From: Rhytidiadelphus loreus | Lineage: Eukaryota; Streptophyta; Bryopsida; Hypnales; Hylocomiaceae | Length of the DNA stretch: 64,000 nt | Reading direction: 5' to 3' | Assembly (NCBI GenBank): GCA_947034895.1 | Contig: OX344765.1 | Location: 41,483,001 to 41,547,000 of the forward strand | Part shown: positions 10,159 to 23,061 of the stretch, piece by piece | Layout: every line of letters starts with the position of its first letter | Numbering within the stretch: position 1 is the stretch's first letter | Made by a program: the position numbers and the translations under genes | Notes under the pieces: model-generated | Told to the model about the DNA's origin: nothing | Database searches by the model: none | The model's input: the letters and a program-made list of their open reading frames with translations, nothing else

Positions 10159-12824
10159 GGTCATAAGACCTATGGTCAACACCTAGGGAATGATCCCATT
10201 ATGGGATTTTTTCAATAAATGAGATTTGGGTCACAATCAATGTCTTAGGTGATAGTAATGGAATGATTACACTAGTGACCTCATCACGAACTTCAAGCTT
10301 TTTAGTGTTTAGGTGTATTAGGACTGTTATGAATACACTTTTTGTTGGTTTGCGGGGAGTCCAGAGACTCTTTTGGGTCATGATGGGCAACACACTTTAA
10401 AAATTCAAAATAAGCTCTTACTATGTTTAAAAAATATAATTTGAACAAAGTAAAAATTTGCCGTTTCTTACAATCATCTTTATATGGGAAAAAATTTAAA
10501 AATTCAAGAATGGCTTGAGGACAAACTCCTAATTCCAAACACAATGGGTTCTTCTAACTTGTGGTCATGCTAGAACGTGATGTCTTTCCTTGTTTGTGGT
10601 GTCAACCCTCGAAGGACCAAACAATGTTTTTCTGGCAACATAACAATTTGGGGTTGTTCACTACAAATGGAAATATTCACTATATTTTTTGAATTTTTTT
10701 GGATGTGGGAACAAGGAGTACCTTGTCACTCTACCAAATTCTTCTACAATTGGATGTACCCATAAGGGGTTATGAGGGAAAATGTTGTTTTCATAGATTG
10801 AGGGGGGGGGGGGGGCAACATGGTTATTATTGTTTACACTTGAGAAAAATTTGCATTACAATGCCTAGAGGAACTTGAGCAATGCCTTGGGCGGGGCCTT
10901 GAGCAACCTCTTGCCTCAAGTTTAGACTAGGATACTTCTCTAACATTTTCCTACACTCATAAATTTATCATAGTCTACAAGGAGGCAATTGCTTTGTAAC
11001 TTTGCTTGGCTTGATGAAGCAATTAGTCCTAATTGCCACATTTGAATTTAGGAATTCATATTCCCAAAGAATACATTGAGTCAAATACCAATTTATCAAT
11101 TAACAATCTACAATCAAGAAAATTTATAATGGCTAAGTGAAGTGATTGCTTCATCAACATTCAAGGAAATGATGGGTAGAGAGGTCTTTTTTATAATCAA
11201 ATCCAATGTCCATCATGATTTCTCAAAGGGTATGGAATAATTTGAAGATAAGAGCTTGACCGCTCATTATCAAAATGTAGGAATTGTATATATCAAAAGT
11301 AGAACTTTAGAGAGGATGTTTGAAGTTGTCAAAGATAATGTCCCTTCCAATCCCTCTCTCAAATTTGTTTATAACTTTTTATTAGAGATTCAAAATCACA
11401 AATGAGTTTTTGGAGATGAAAGTTGGCTTAATTTCACAACTTTTCTTAATTCAGAGGTTCTTGAAAAAAGTTATTCTACTAAGTCATAATGAGGCCTAAA
11501 ATTCTAATTTGAACACAATTCCTACTTTTCACTTAACTATGAGTGGTTGAGCTTCTAGTCATTGTAATTTACATATCCCACATGTTTTTTTTACCTCATA
11601 TTACCTCACTTGTATAAAGATCTTCTCTTCTCACCTTGGTACTCGAAATATAGTGGTTTTAGAGCCAAATATATTGGTACCTTTGAAATTCAATGCCAAA
11701 TATTTGAAAGACTTAACAAATCCTGACCCAACTTCATCCCATGTCACACCCAATATGTCCAACTACCTTTTACTTCAACTTGCAAGTAGATTGATCAAGC
11801 TTGCCAAAGCTTGATATTTAGGGCGATTCTTTTTCCTCTTAGGCTTGCTAAAACATAGAGCTTTACGATTTGCATTTTGAAGATATCACTGTAGGTGGAA
11901 GCTATAAATTGTTGAAAAAAGGCTTTGTATGAGACTTTTCTTGAAGGTAGTTGCCTATTGGAATTTTTTGGTATATGTTCTCCAATTTGAAATGCTATGA
12001 AATTTTTTAAACATGTGTCCAAATTTGTTGCTAAAAGAAATATAGAAAAGTTCAAGAAAAGAAGTGAAATTAACTTGTGCAAAAGCTTGCCCAAATCAGA
12101 GTTTAGGAATCTAAATGCCCTATAAAAACTTTTTTTTTCAACTTCAAATACTATAATCTAACAATTTGTGTGGTCAAAACCTCCCATTTTTAATTACAAT
12201 ATAATAGAGTAGTCTACCACTAGATCTTACAGTAAGATGAAACAAGATTTCATTTGTCATTTTAGGGGGGCCTTTGCCACAAAAACAACCCATTTTGAGT
12301 TTTTTTGGTGAAACATAGTCAGAGAACTTTAGGGGGTAATTAACTTAATTTCTTAAACCTTAAAGGATGTGGTCCCGATGACTAAGGTAGTCACCAAAAT
12401 TCTCCAATTATTGAAACAATAGGTGCATGCTTTGTTTCTATAGTGAACAATAATGTCATCCATTGCACATGTTTTGGTCCTCAACGTCCTTCAAGGTTTA
12501 AGGATTAAAGGATAGTCCAAATTTCCAAAATGGTAAAGATGTGTTATAAATTGGAACTTAGAATACTAATTTAATGATGATTCTCTTACAATAGTTGCAA
12601 AATATGATTTATAGATCATATCAATAAGGTTAGATCAACTACTACTCTAACTACTACTCTATATTTCTTCAATTATATTAAAAGTCAAAAATTGAAAATT
12701 CTTGAATATTTTTTTATTCTCATAAGATTTATTTTCATTTAAGTTCTTAATTTTAAGTTCTAATCATAAGGATTTTTATTTGACTTTTTTTATCGAAGGG
12801 TCATTTTTTGAATGTAAAAAGGTA
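10159..12824. other. AT-rich intergenic DNA with a poly-G run
   Basis: No gene is recognised. A 14-base G homopolymer lies at 10802-10815. Around 11385-11470 there is a diverged relative of the hairpin arm seen at 21015-21178 (aactttttatt, aaaatcacaaa, ttttggagatgaaagtt). Near 12305-12342 a gtgaaacatagtcagagaa..ggggtaattaa segment resembles the right end of the element at 16994-17924, so a decayed copy probably ends here. Confidence 0.4.
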
Positions 12825-13150
12825 CTTTTTGAAGCCCAACCTACTAGTATCTTTTGGATTATAAAATATTTGCAAAGCAAAGTCTTTAGAATCTATACAA
12901 TACAAATGTTAAAGAACTAATAGAAGAATCTACAAAAAAGAAATAATGGACAAAAAAATGACCCTTCAAAAACAACTTGAATAAATGAGATAATATGAAA
13001 TAATGGACAAAAATACTTTGGGGGGCCAAAACTACTAGCACCTTTTGAATTATAGAATCTTTACAAAGCAAAGTCTCAAGAATCTATATCATACAAATGT
13101 TAAAGAATTAATACAAGAGTCTTAAAAAAAATGATGGATGAAAAAATGCA
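12825..13150 (+). repeat. Two-copy tandem repeat, period about 190 bp
   Basis: A block starting ctagtatcttttgg at about 12845 recurs as ctagcaccttttg at about 13034. Both continue through attata(a/g)aat, gcaaagcaaagtct, agaatctat and atacaaatgttaaaga. The two copies are diverged by substitutions and small indels. They are non-coding. Confidence 0.65.
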
Positions 13151-15349
13151 TTTTTGTATGTTTGGGATCTATTTGCATTCATTTGTTGTTCAAAATTTGA
13201 ACATCTAGTCCTTAAGGGGTTAATATATTACTATCTTTTTATTGGTATAAAATTTGAACTTTAGAATACTATCATTGAAGTGCAAATAAAACCTCTTTTA
13301 AGGAGCACATTGAAAATTTGGTTTTGAAATTTGGACAACAAAAATAGAGCCCATTGAAAGCAAGATAAAAGACAAAAAAAATAACATACCAAAGCAAATC
13401 ACGCTTAGCTCTTAAAGGACATTCTATATTTTTGTTTGGTTAAATTGCATTTTTTTTCTATATTAAAATATGTATTTTGAAATTTTGATATTTTCTCATC
13501 TAATAATATGTATATAAAATTCAACTTCATTTTTTCATAATTAGAGACATTCAAATGAATTTTATATGAATTTTTAAAGGAATTTATTATTTAAGTCATA
13601 ATAATTACAAAAGATCCTATAAAGAGAATTATTTTTTTAGCAAAATTGGACATGATAGTATTAAACATCATGGTGTAATTGGTGTACTCATTTTCTTAAC
13701 ACGAAGAGAAATTTAAAGAAAAGGTGTATTTTAAGCTTTGAAGTTGCTACCTTCAAATTGTTACAAAAATTACAATTTTAACAATTTTTGGGAAAAAAAT
13801 AAAAAGGGAATAAAAAATAGATTACTAGAACTATTTTTTCTAGTAAAGTCTCGACACATTTAAAATCAAGAAAGATGTGAAATTCAAGTTTAAGGGTTGA
13901 GAAAAAATCCACGAAAATGGCATGTCAAATTTCCAAATGATTTGGCTAGCATCTCATTCATTGGTATGGTATGTTTTGGGATTAGCTTTTTGATGTGCAA
14001 GTTTGTATGAGGCACACCATGTGTAAAGACATTGTTTCTTCTAAATTGGAAATCGATGTAATCAATTATTATGCATTTAGCATTGGAGGGAGCATGTAAT
14101 GAATGTATTTGCATTTGTATTGTATACACAACAATATCATATTATGATTATGAAATGGATTATAGGATGCACATTGTAATTCCAAATAATTTTTGGAAAA
14201 TTGCTAAATTAATGCAATTATTTTAACCCCAAATCTATAGTTGCACGGTCTAGAGTTGAACAAAGTGTTCAACTTTCACAGTATGTCATTATGTTAATTT
14301 TGCATGGATAGATCTAGGTGATGGTGCAATTTAGAGATTAACTTGTGACTAAAGTCCCATACAACCATTTTATAGGTGAAATTCACAACATTGGCAATCA
14401 CATACAATGTTGATTCACTAATTAGACAATCATCTCTCTTACTACAAGTCCATCTTGTTAACCTCCACAAACTTCTTGCATTAATATAATTTTGCTTCAT
14501 TGTAATTATGATGGCCAACAATTAGTATATCATATAGATTGCCATTAAATTGAGGGATACATTTTATCTTCTTAGAATTCTTCTATAAAATTGGAATGAA
14601 ATTAATAAATGTTACTTTAATGTACATGATAATGAAGTTGGCATAAATGCAGTGCTAGAAACTAATGAACCCTACAATCAATCTAATGCTCTAAATTTGT
14701 ACACAATCTTACAATTGGTATTTGCCCTAAAGATTATTCAAATGTTAAATTGATACTTGTATTCAAAAACCAAATGCAAGTCTAAAGTCAAAATTATGTG
14801 TAAATTAATAAGAAATGATACATTAATAAAACCACATGTTTTAAAACCATACTAAATAACTTGTTCTTTGCTCCTTACACCATAAGTGTTCCAATTTGCT
14901 TCATGCCAAATATAGTGAAATTGAACACAAGACCTTGAGATCCAACACTTAATCTAATTTTTTCTTCAACGATCTTCAACGATTGCATCACTATGTATGC
15001 ATATATATGAAAAGACTTATTCATATCTACTTTGAAATCTCCAACAATATTAAAATACAAAGCAAGTAATTGGTTTTAAATGTGAATTGAAAGATGGAAT
15101 GGGTTTTTGGGGTGGGAAAAGCCCCCTTTGCTAACAATGTTACCAGGGGCAAGATGTTAATTAGGTTTTGGATGTGGAATTGTAGACTTGGATAGGTGCT
15201 TCATATTCAAACAAGAATAGTATGACCACGAGACTTTTTTTGAGGTAAACAATAATATTAATTTATCGATAGTGGATAGTAGGCATGCATAAACAAAAAA
15301 ACATTGAATCAATGATATACAAGCAAAAAAAATTAAAAAATTAAAAAAT
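13151..15349. other. AT-rich intergenic DNA
   Basis: No gene, RNA or clear mobile element is recognised. A sequence resembling a family terminus, cttaagg then ggttaa, occurs near 13211-13221 without a convincing partner. Confidence 0.4.
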
Positions 15350-16030
15350 GTACCCCCCAATCGACCAATCAAACATAGAAGAGGGGTCCAACTACTAGGA
15401 TTGCTCCCTTCGACCAAACCCTGACCACATTATGCACTATGAATGTGATTGTAGATAAAATTTGCAAGATAGGATTCAGAACCACACTGGCGTGCAAGAG
15501 TCAATGTCACAATCTCGCACCGTCCAAAGGACAACACCAATAAAATGAAGTCCCTTTATTTGAAAAAGGAAAAAGCCATGATCATGAAAGGATGTTGATC
15601 CAATTATCAACCGACCAGTCAAAAATAGAAGAGGGGTCCAACTACTAGGACTGCTCCCTTCGACCAAACCCTGACCACATTATACACTATGAATGTGATT
15701 GTAGATAAAATTTGCAAGATAGGATCCAGAAGCCACAGTAGCATGCAAGAGTCAATGTCACAATCTCACACCGTCTAAAGGACAACACCAATAAAATGAA
15801 GTCTCTTCCTTGAAAAAGGAAAAAAACATAATTATGAAAGGATGTTGATCCAATCATCAACCGACAAGTCAAATATAGAAGAGGGGTCCAACTACTAGGA
15901 TTGCTCCCTTCAACCAAACCCTGACCACATTATGCACTATGAATGTGATTGTAGATAAAATTTGCAAAATAGGATCCAGAAGTCACAGTGGCATGCAAGA
16001 GTCAATGTTACAATCTCTCATTGCCTCAAT
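15350..16030 (+). repeat. 250-bp tandem repeat, about 2.8 copies
   Basis: The motif ctgaccacattat recurs at 15421, 15671 and 15921, exactly 250 bp apart each time. Each unit also carries gaatgtgattgtagataa, tgcaagagtcaatgt, and a conserved block, gaggggtccaactactagga. A partial unit precedes 15421 and the last unit stops near 16025. Minus-strand frames that open with the same MVEGS peptide in each copy are a by-product of the repeat. The similarity is high enough to suggest a fairly recent local expansion. Confidence 0.9.
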
Positions 16031-16179
16031 ATTGGATAACCTTACACTCCTCCTAAATGATCAATCCGGTCATTGCACACTTCTTGAAATAGTTCAAATA
16101 GATTTTGTTTTTGCCATGGCCCGTGTGTACAAAATTTCATCTCAATGCACTAATTCAATTAAGAGATTATGATGTTTAA

Positions 16180-16989
16180 CTCTTATTTTCTAAATGACCA
16201 AGCCTTTTCAAGTGTGTTTTGACTATGAAAAAAGAGTGTGGGCTTGTAGTTATCCCCATTGAAGCAAATTAATTTTTTTACAAAATCTAACCATATGGAT
16301 GTTCAAAGAGCTTGCTTATTTATATGTACACCAATTTTGAGTGCAAAATTGCATAAGAGTTGTGAGATTATAACAAGAGAAATGTACATTTCCTATTTTT
16401 AGTATGCTATCCCTCCCCACAATGTTTCAAAAATTTGCACAGAAAAGTTTTTTGGGATTGGAGGTGACATGAACAACTACAAATTGTGTTAGCACACTAA
16501 AATGCCCTTTCAAAAAACTTAATATTACTTGAAGATCTATTAAAATCATTACACAATCCACCTTACAATTGTTGAGATACAATTTTCTTTATAAGTATAT
16601 ATCACAAATAACTCCAAATCAACACTTGCTTGTTTAAATTTTCAATGGTGAAAATCATGAAAACACTTTACTCTTTCCATTGGGACCATTTTCAAAGCAA
16701 ATGGATAAGTACAAGTTTTTAGATCTCAAATCAAGTGAAATTGCTCAAAGTTGGAAAATGAAGTAAAATTAGCAAGCTTTACTCTTCTACTATTGGACAT
16801 GTATGGCTTTGGAGACCTTTCAACAATCAAATATGTACTATTTTCAATGAAAAATGAAAGTTTTCAATAGTTAACCCTAAAAACTGCCCAATTTATAAAA
16901 AAAACCCAGTCAAATGAATTTAACTGCCCACTGCAAAATGAACCTGAAATTTCAGATCGACCATATATGGTCGCTCAAGTAGTTAGGGG
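16180..16989 (+). mobile_element. TTAA-flanked TIR element, family A, copy 2
   Basis: This is an 810-bp close relative of 8338-9138 in the same orientation, colinear throughout (gggcttgtagttatcccc, ttttgagtgcaaaatt, aacactgcccaat-like blocks). The left terminus is decayed (CTCTTATTTTCTAAATGACC after TTAA at 16176-16179). The right terminus is intact (GTTAGGGG, then TTAA at 16990-16993). It is non-coding. It abuts the next element directly at the shared TTAA. Confidence 0.75.
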
Positions 16990-16993
16990 TTAA

Positions 16994-17924
16994 AGGACCA
17001 AACTGCATTTTCTTTTATCAACATAGCAATTTTAAGCAGCTCACTGCAAATGAAATTTTTTTTTTTTTCTTTGAAATTTTCACACAACATGTGCTCAAGG
17101 AGTAGATTTAAGGCCCAACAATTTTTATAACTTTTGACTTCGTGATTAAAAAGTTATTGTATGATATGTAATTTTCTTTGAATTGTAGGCAACCTAGACA
17201 GCTCAAAAAAATTCTTTAAAAATCTCTTATTTAAAAAATAATTTTTTAAAATTGGATCTCTTCATTTGTATATACATGGAAAGCTTTGAATCATTCCATT
17301 TTGATTAATGAGATGAAAGTTATGAGGAGTTTAGTTTGTGGATAGTTATGGAATCTCTACTCTAAAATATACTTTGAGGTCTTTTATTTAACTCAATTTT
17401 CAATATTTTTGGAAAAAAATAAAATAATAGGATGAAGATTGTTTATTACAACATTACAACCATTGGGATTGGCATTTTTCAAGACCATAACTAAAATTCT
17501 TAGCAATTTAGTATTTTGAATAATTTTCTACTTCTTTCTACTTACTATTTCTTTCCTATATGTTGTACAATTCCAAATGGCCTAAAATTTTTCAAGCATA
17601 TAACCAATTTGACTTGAAGAATGAATCCAAAGAAGCACCACTAACATGAACATTTTTTCATATAAATGTGACCTTGAGAAGTGCAATTGCCCTATTTTTC
17701 GTACAACCCCCTAAAAGATTTTTGTCACTTCTAACACTAATATCTTGCAATCTGCACAGTGGAAATTTCTGAAATTTTCTCCAATTTTTTTCAAACTAGC
17801 ATACTATAAGATCCTATGGTTACATGTGTCAAGAAATGATTTTTTTTCTTAAATTTGATATTTATACTAATAATGGCAGTTTTGGAAGATTTTTGGTGAA
17901 AACTTAGTCAAAAAATTCAAGGGG
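16994..17924 (+). mobile_element. TTAA-flanked element, family C, copy 2
   Basis: It starts AGGACCAAACTGC immediately after the TTAA closing the previous element. It ends at aaggggtaa, where the next element begins. It is related in inverted orientation to 55392-56302, sharing blocks such as aacttttgact, gaatgattcaaagcttt and caagtttgacttgaa-like stretches. It also resembles 22180-22500 inside the CACTA-type element. The left TIR appears truncated or fused with the neighbour. No coding capacity is seen. Confidence 0.5.
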
Positions 17925-17927
17925 TAA

Positions 17928-18545
17928 TCCCTAAATGCCTAAGGTACAAAATTTTGATGTAGACAAAACTTTGAAGTTAAACAAAACCTTCTCTAGTTGC
18001 TAATTTTAGTAGATTATATTTTTGAAAATTTCTTTATTAATTCTAGTTTTAGCATCAAAATCTTGATTTTGAAATGAATGATTGTGGTTTTTCTATTCAA
18101 GATTTTGTGCTGATGTGTGTCCATTGCAAATCTTAATTTTCTAGTGTTTAGGGCTCAAATACACTAGATCTTGGAGAAAAAATCACACTAGAAATTAATT
18201 TGAAAAATATAGAATAGATTCTAAGAAGCCATAAATTGTTGAGGTTATGCATGTTATGCCCTTTATGCTCATATTTTTGGGGTGACCAATTTCTTAGGTT
18301 TGACATGTGAAAAGAAGATTGAAAGACTTCAAATCAATTTCACAATTTTAACACCCTTATCATCAAACATTACAATCTTTCAATCTATAAGTGATATATT
18401 AGTTTTTTCTTTTTTTTATGTAACCCCTAACATATCTAGTTTGATTTTGTACGGTTACAACTAAAAATAATTATCAAAATGTTGGCTTTTTATTCAATTT
18501 AAAGAAATTCCAAGAAGCTCAAAATAGGCCTTGGGCATTTAGGGA
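17928..18545 (+). mobile_element. TTAA-flanked TIR element, third in a back-to-back array
   Basis: The left terminus TCCCTAAATGCCTAAGG follows gtaa, a decayed TTAA. The right terminus CCTTGGGCATTTAGGGA is its inverted repeat and is followed by TTAA (18546-18549). The TIRs match over about 17 bp with one difference. The 618-bp interior is AT-rich. It shares its left boundary with the preceding family C element. Confidence 0.75.
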
Positions 18546-18549
18546 TTAA

Positions 18550-20070
18550 CCTTTTAGATCTCCAAAGTTGTTTTAGTGAAAACCAAAATATAGACATAAT
18601 CTTTAGCAAACTTATGTGGTATTATTGAGGGCAAAAGAGTTGAAGCAGATAAAGTCACCATACCAAATTGGAGAATGAATTATAGACAATGGGTGTACAA
18701 ACAATTATGATGCATGGTTCATCATTGATATTGCAAGAATTTAGAATTTTTGGCAATGTATATAGCATCGTTGATGGTGACGTATGAAAAATATGTAAAT
18801 ATGTGCATGTAGAATGAGCACCATCACAGTAGATTCACTTTGGAGACCTTTGGATTTTGTAGACATTTCTTTCATGATTCATACATAGTAATCAACATTG
18901 AAAAATATGCCTTCAATGTTATGAAAATACATGCTTTATATGAGAAGCATATGAACGTGGGTGTATACAAAATCTTCTATTGGCGATTGATTCAAGGTTT
19001 AACGAAGTTTCTTTCAAGACTAATCAACACTTACACAAGGGCAGTTGAAGCTAGTGTCTACAACAGAAAATGAAATAAGACTTAGAAAAAAATATAGTTG
19101 ATTACAATATATAAAAGTATTAAAAATATTATTGTACACATTTCTTTATAAAGACCTTTTTACCACCAAGCACCTATCTACTTGTACCATCTATATGTTC
19201 ATTCAACCCCCCTCACCCCAAAACACCAATTCTATTCAAGATGCTAAAGGGACACATCTTTTGCACTACGTTCCATTTATTATATAGAGACATGCCAATG
19301 TATAAATTTGCATACTTGTTGCATTCAATTATACATTAGATGTTTTCTAGCTACTTTGGAGGGCCATTTTAGGTTGATTCCTCATGCCAAGAACTAGACA
19401 TTGTTGAACATAATTTAAAACATTAAAAAAAAACTAAAAACATTCAAATTCAAAAATTCAAAAAATAATAATTCAAAAATGATTTTGCATTATCTGACAT
19501 GCCGATCACTATGCCAGGTCAGCAAGTTGCTATAGCAGAGTTCCTACAATTTAGGAACTTGGGGGAACGCAAGGGAACTCATAGCCCTCTACACCAGTTG
19601 AATTTCATATAATGCTTTTCATATTTGATTGTTCTAGTTCACTCTCTATCAAGTGACTTAGGAATCTCCATTTTCTAATTCAATCCCAATTCTTCTCAGA
19701 TTGAGAGTAGACTACACGTGAATTGCACAATTTCACACACCAAACAATGTAGGGTGGAAGCATGTACAACAATCCATTTAGGATATGTATTAGGATATGT
19801 CACAACTCGTGTCAACTTGAAAATGTAGTAATTGTGTTTGAGGCTACAATTTTGATGTCATTTGAGCATAATAAATCAAATTTTCTTAAAACTTGATGAA
19901 TTACAAAAATGTGGGCAGTCAAGTTACATTTTAACTTAAGGAAGTTTCTTATGATTTGAATTCTTCGTTAAAAGTGACAAAACTCAAAAAAGAGTGTTAT
20001 TGGTTCAATTTTATTGATCCCTCTCTAAATTTTGTTGATGACTTCTGAATATTCTCACATATACACACAC

Positions 20071-20164
<94 letters not shown>

Positions 20165-20392
20165 ATAAGTTTTTTGTCACTTATTTTGTCAAATATAACT
20201 AATTGTTAAGGTAACCAAACCTATTTCCCCCATCTTCTCATTAAGCTCTATTTTTGCTATGAAATCCAACTGAAATTGTCCATTCTCAATTTATGGCAAT
20301 TTTGTAGCCATATTGAGGAATGATGAGGCAAAATAAAACGTGAAAGTGGTGACAATAGGCTGGGCTCTAGAATGTTCATTTTAAAGAATAAT
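18550..20392. other. AT-rich intergenic DNA
   Basis: No gene is recognised. A 77-codon frame at 18840-19073 lies in slightly less AT-rich DNA but matches nothing I know. A GC-richer patch at 19490-19600 (ggaact..gggggaacgc) resembles patches near 45230 and 57970-58230, perhaps ends of an old repeat. Confidence 0.35.
20075..20152. repeat. (AT)n microsatellite, 78 bp
   Basis: An uninterrupted AT dinucleotide tract, followed by shorter gtatatat units to about 20167. It is preceded by an acacac stretch. Uninterrupted tracts of this length are usually length-variable. Confidence 0.95.
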
Positions 20393-20589
20393 CACTAGTA
20401 GAAAATTCAACGTCCAACTTCACAAAAAAGTGTTGATTCAGACAAAATAGTTTGTGTTGATTTGGACCTGTTGATTTGGACAAAATTCTAGCTAAAACTT
20501 GTTGATTTGGACAAAAATTGCAACTAAAACTTGTTGATTTGTACATAATTTTCAACAAAAGTTTGTTAATTTTTTTTCAATTTTTTAAT

Positions 20590-20746
20590 TTTGAAAAAAA
20601 AAAAAATTAAAAATTGCCATGAGAGCGCCACGTGGCACTGCCACGCGGGCAGCGCCTAGGTGGCACCACACGCGAGCGGGGTGCAATGGGGTTTGAACCT
20701 TGCACCCCTTGGCTAGGAGTGCAAGGTCTTACCCATTGCACTATGC
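20590..20746 (-). mobile_element. tRNA-derived (SINE-like) segment with pol III boxes
   Basis: On the minus strand, TAGTGCAATGG (20743-20733) matches the A-box consensus TRGYNNANNGG exactly. GGTTCAAACCCC (20699-20688) matches the B box. Between them is an 8-bp stem, CCTTGCAC with GTGCAAGG. The fold is not a normal tRNA cloverleaf, so this is a tRNA pseudogene or a SINE head. It is followed by a GC-rich body with ccacgtggca-type palindromes and then a T-rich end near 20600, like T-ended plant SINEs. No target duplication was found. Confidence 0.5.
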
Positions 20747-20816
20747 AAAAAATTACATGACCATGATCGGAAAAAAAAGTTATTTATTTCGGTTTTCAAA
20801 TTTTGGCCATTTTTGG

Positions 20817-21178
20817 TTTAATTCAGCAGACTTTGGAGGCTAATTTCTCATAGTATTGTACCTTTTTTCAAAAAACTTCAAACTAGTAAAATTTGGAAGA
20901 TCAATTAAAATTTCATCTCCAAAAATCCGTTTGTGATTTTGAGTTTTCAGTAAAAAGTTATGGGCAAAATTCAGAGAGGGTTTGGAATGAAATTATTTTT
21001 TGATATTTACAAACACTCTCTCTGAATTTTGCCCATAACTTTTTATTGAAGACTCAAAATCACAAACGGATTTTTGGAGATGAAAGTTTACTTTATCTTC
21101 CAACTTTTACTAGTTTGAAGTTTTTTGAAAAAGAGGACTGTACTATGCAGAAACAGCCTCCAAAGTCTGCTGAATTGA
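20817..21178. repeat. Long inverted repeat (hairpin), arms about 164 bp
   Basis: The left arm 20817-20980 (aattcagcagactttgg to gggcaaaattcagagaggg) is the reverse complement of 21015-21178 with scattered mismatches and small indels. Only about 34 bp separates the arms. Transcription would give a long stem. A related single arm occurs near 11385-11470, so the unit is part of a dispersed repeat that has been duplicated head to head here. Confidence 0.85.
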
Positions 21179-23061
21179 AAAAGACTGAATTGTGAGTTAA
21201 GTAGTTAATAGAAAATATTTCTATTGCTTATACAATGTCAAACTTGGTGGTTTAAAAATTTTCCACATGAAATTTTAGTGTTAAAAACTTCAATTCAATT
21301 AAAGATATTTTAAATATTTGGCAAACATTTTACTATAAGGTGGTTTGGACACAATTCCTATTCAAGTTTTTTGTAATGTAGAACATACAATTTGAATAGC
21401 TCTAAATTAGAATTTGGAAATTGCTCATCTAGAATTTAAATATTTAAAAAATTTTGTGTTCAAGAATTGTGTTGAAAGTTTAGAATTAAATTTTTTTTTT
21501 TTTAAAACACACTTGATTTTCATTCTTTTTTAAATTATTAAGTAGAAGCAAGTTCAAGATTGAAAGAAAAACTAAAGCGTTAATAGCTCTAAAATGGAAT
21601 TGAAATACAATAATGTCAACGGTGAGATTGTTCTAAATAGGAAACTTAAAGTTGTTAAACATTTTTTTTTTTAAATTGTGAGAATTGCATCCAAAATTGC
21701 ATCCAATAAGTTATTTTTTCAAGAAGATGTTCAAATTGCCCGAAAAACAAAATTGTTTTTAACTTTCATAGTACTAATCAAATGGAATGAATAAAAGCTT
21801 CACATGTAGACAAAAATATGATTTTCAAGAAGGAAAAAATTAAAAAATTAATTTCAAATTTCTGTACATTTCTTATTCTACCTAGTGACGTGAAATTTAT
21901 GGTTAAGATGCCATAACTTTTGCTCCCGAGCACCAACTGAAATAAAATCTATATTACCACGAAGCTAATAAGTTTTTCTATCTTATGAGGAGGTTTCAAA
22001 AAGTTTAACTAAAAATTAAGATCATACAAACTTGCCCGAAATCCATTTTGTCCACCGAGGGGACAATGGTCCTTTAGGGGTCAGAAAAATTTAAATTTAA
22101 ATTTAAACCTCTAAAGAACAAAGTAGAATTTTTTGACAATATTTCTAGTGTTTTTATTCATGTATTTAGAAATTTATTTTTCTTTTTTTTCCTTTAAAAT
22201 TTTACACAACATGTGGTGAAGGGATAGTTTGAAGGACTCACAATTTTTATAACTTTTGATTACATCATGAGAAAGTTATTGTATGATGTATAGATTTTCT
22301 AGATATGTATGCATGTTAGCCAAGTAGATTTGAATGTATTTTTCAAATAAATAGGAATTTCAAATTAGTTTCTAAAATAGGATGCAAATAGAATTTCAAA
22401 TTAGTTTCTAAATAGGATGCAAATTTTTGACTACAACATGTACATTAGTACATTACAACCATTAGGTTTGGAAATCTTTAGTTTCATTACTAGAATTCTT
22501 TTCATTGAATGTTGTAAATCAATCTCTATTTATATCCACTTATTATTTTCTCCAAGCATGAATATAAAATATTTTTTGTTGCAATTTTTAATATAGATTC
22601 TTTAACATATTTTTTTAGCATATGATGGAAAATTACAAATTGTAGAATTGATATGTATCTAAATTTTTCAAATAAAATTTTGGAAAAATGAAATATAATC
22701 ATTTGGTATGAATGAAACATTATTTTTTTTAAATCCAAGCATCATGATGTTGCAATTGGTGAAGTTTTTTATTTTACAATTTCAAGATGGAAAATAGGTC
22801 AAAATAAATATAAGTTAGATCATTTAGTTAAATCTATTGAAAAAATAAATATAAATGAAGATTTAAGCCTTCTTTGAAGACTAATATTTAGAAGCAATTA
22901 CAGGCCTTTCATATGTTAAAAACCTTGATACAACCAAAGTTGAATTACATTATGAATTTAATTAGAACTTCAATCAAATTCAAAATATAATTGAAAATAA
23001 AATACGATTTGAACTCTAAATTCATAATTTTTGAAAAATTCTTAAAGATTTCAAAAACATT

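Noticed and set aside
15157..15917. Three minus frames all opening with the same MVEGS..PSSWTPLL peptide
   Set aside because: The shared peptide reflects the 250-bp tandem repeat. The frames diverge after it and have no coding signature.
18840..19073. 77-codon + frame in slightly less AT-rich DNA
   Set aside because: No recognisable domain and no flanking exons. Kept only as part of the intergenic description.
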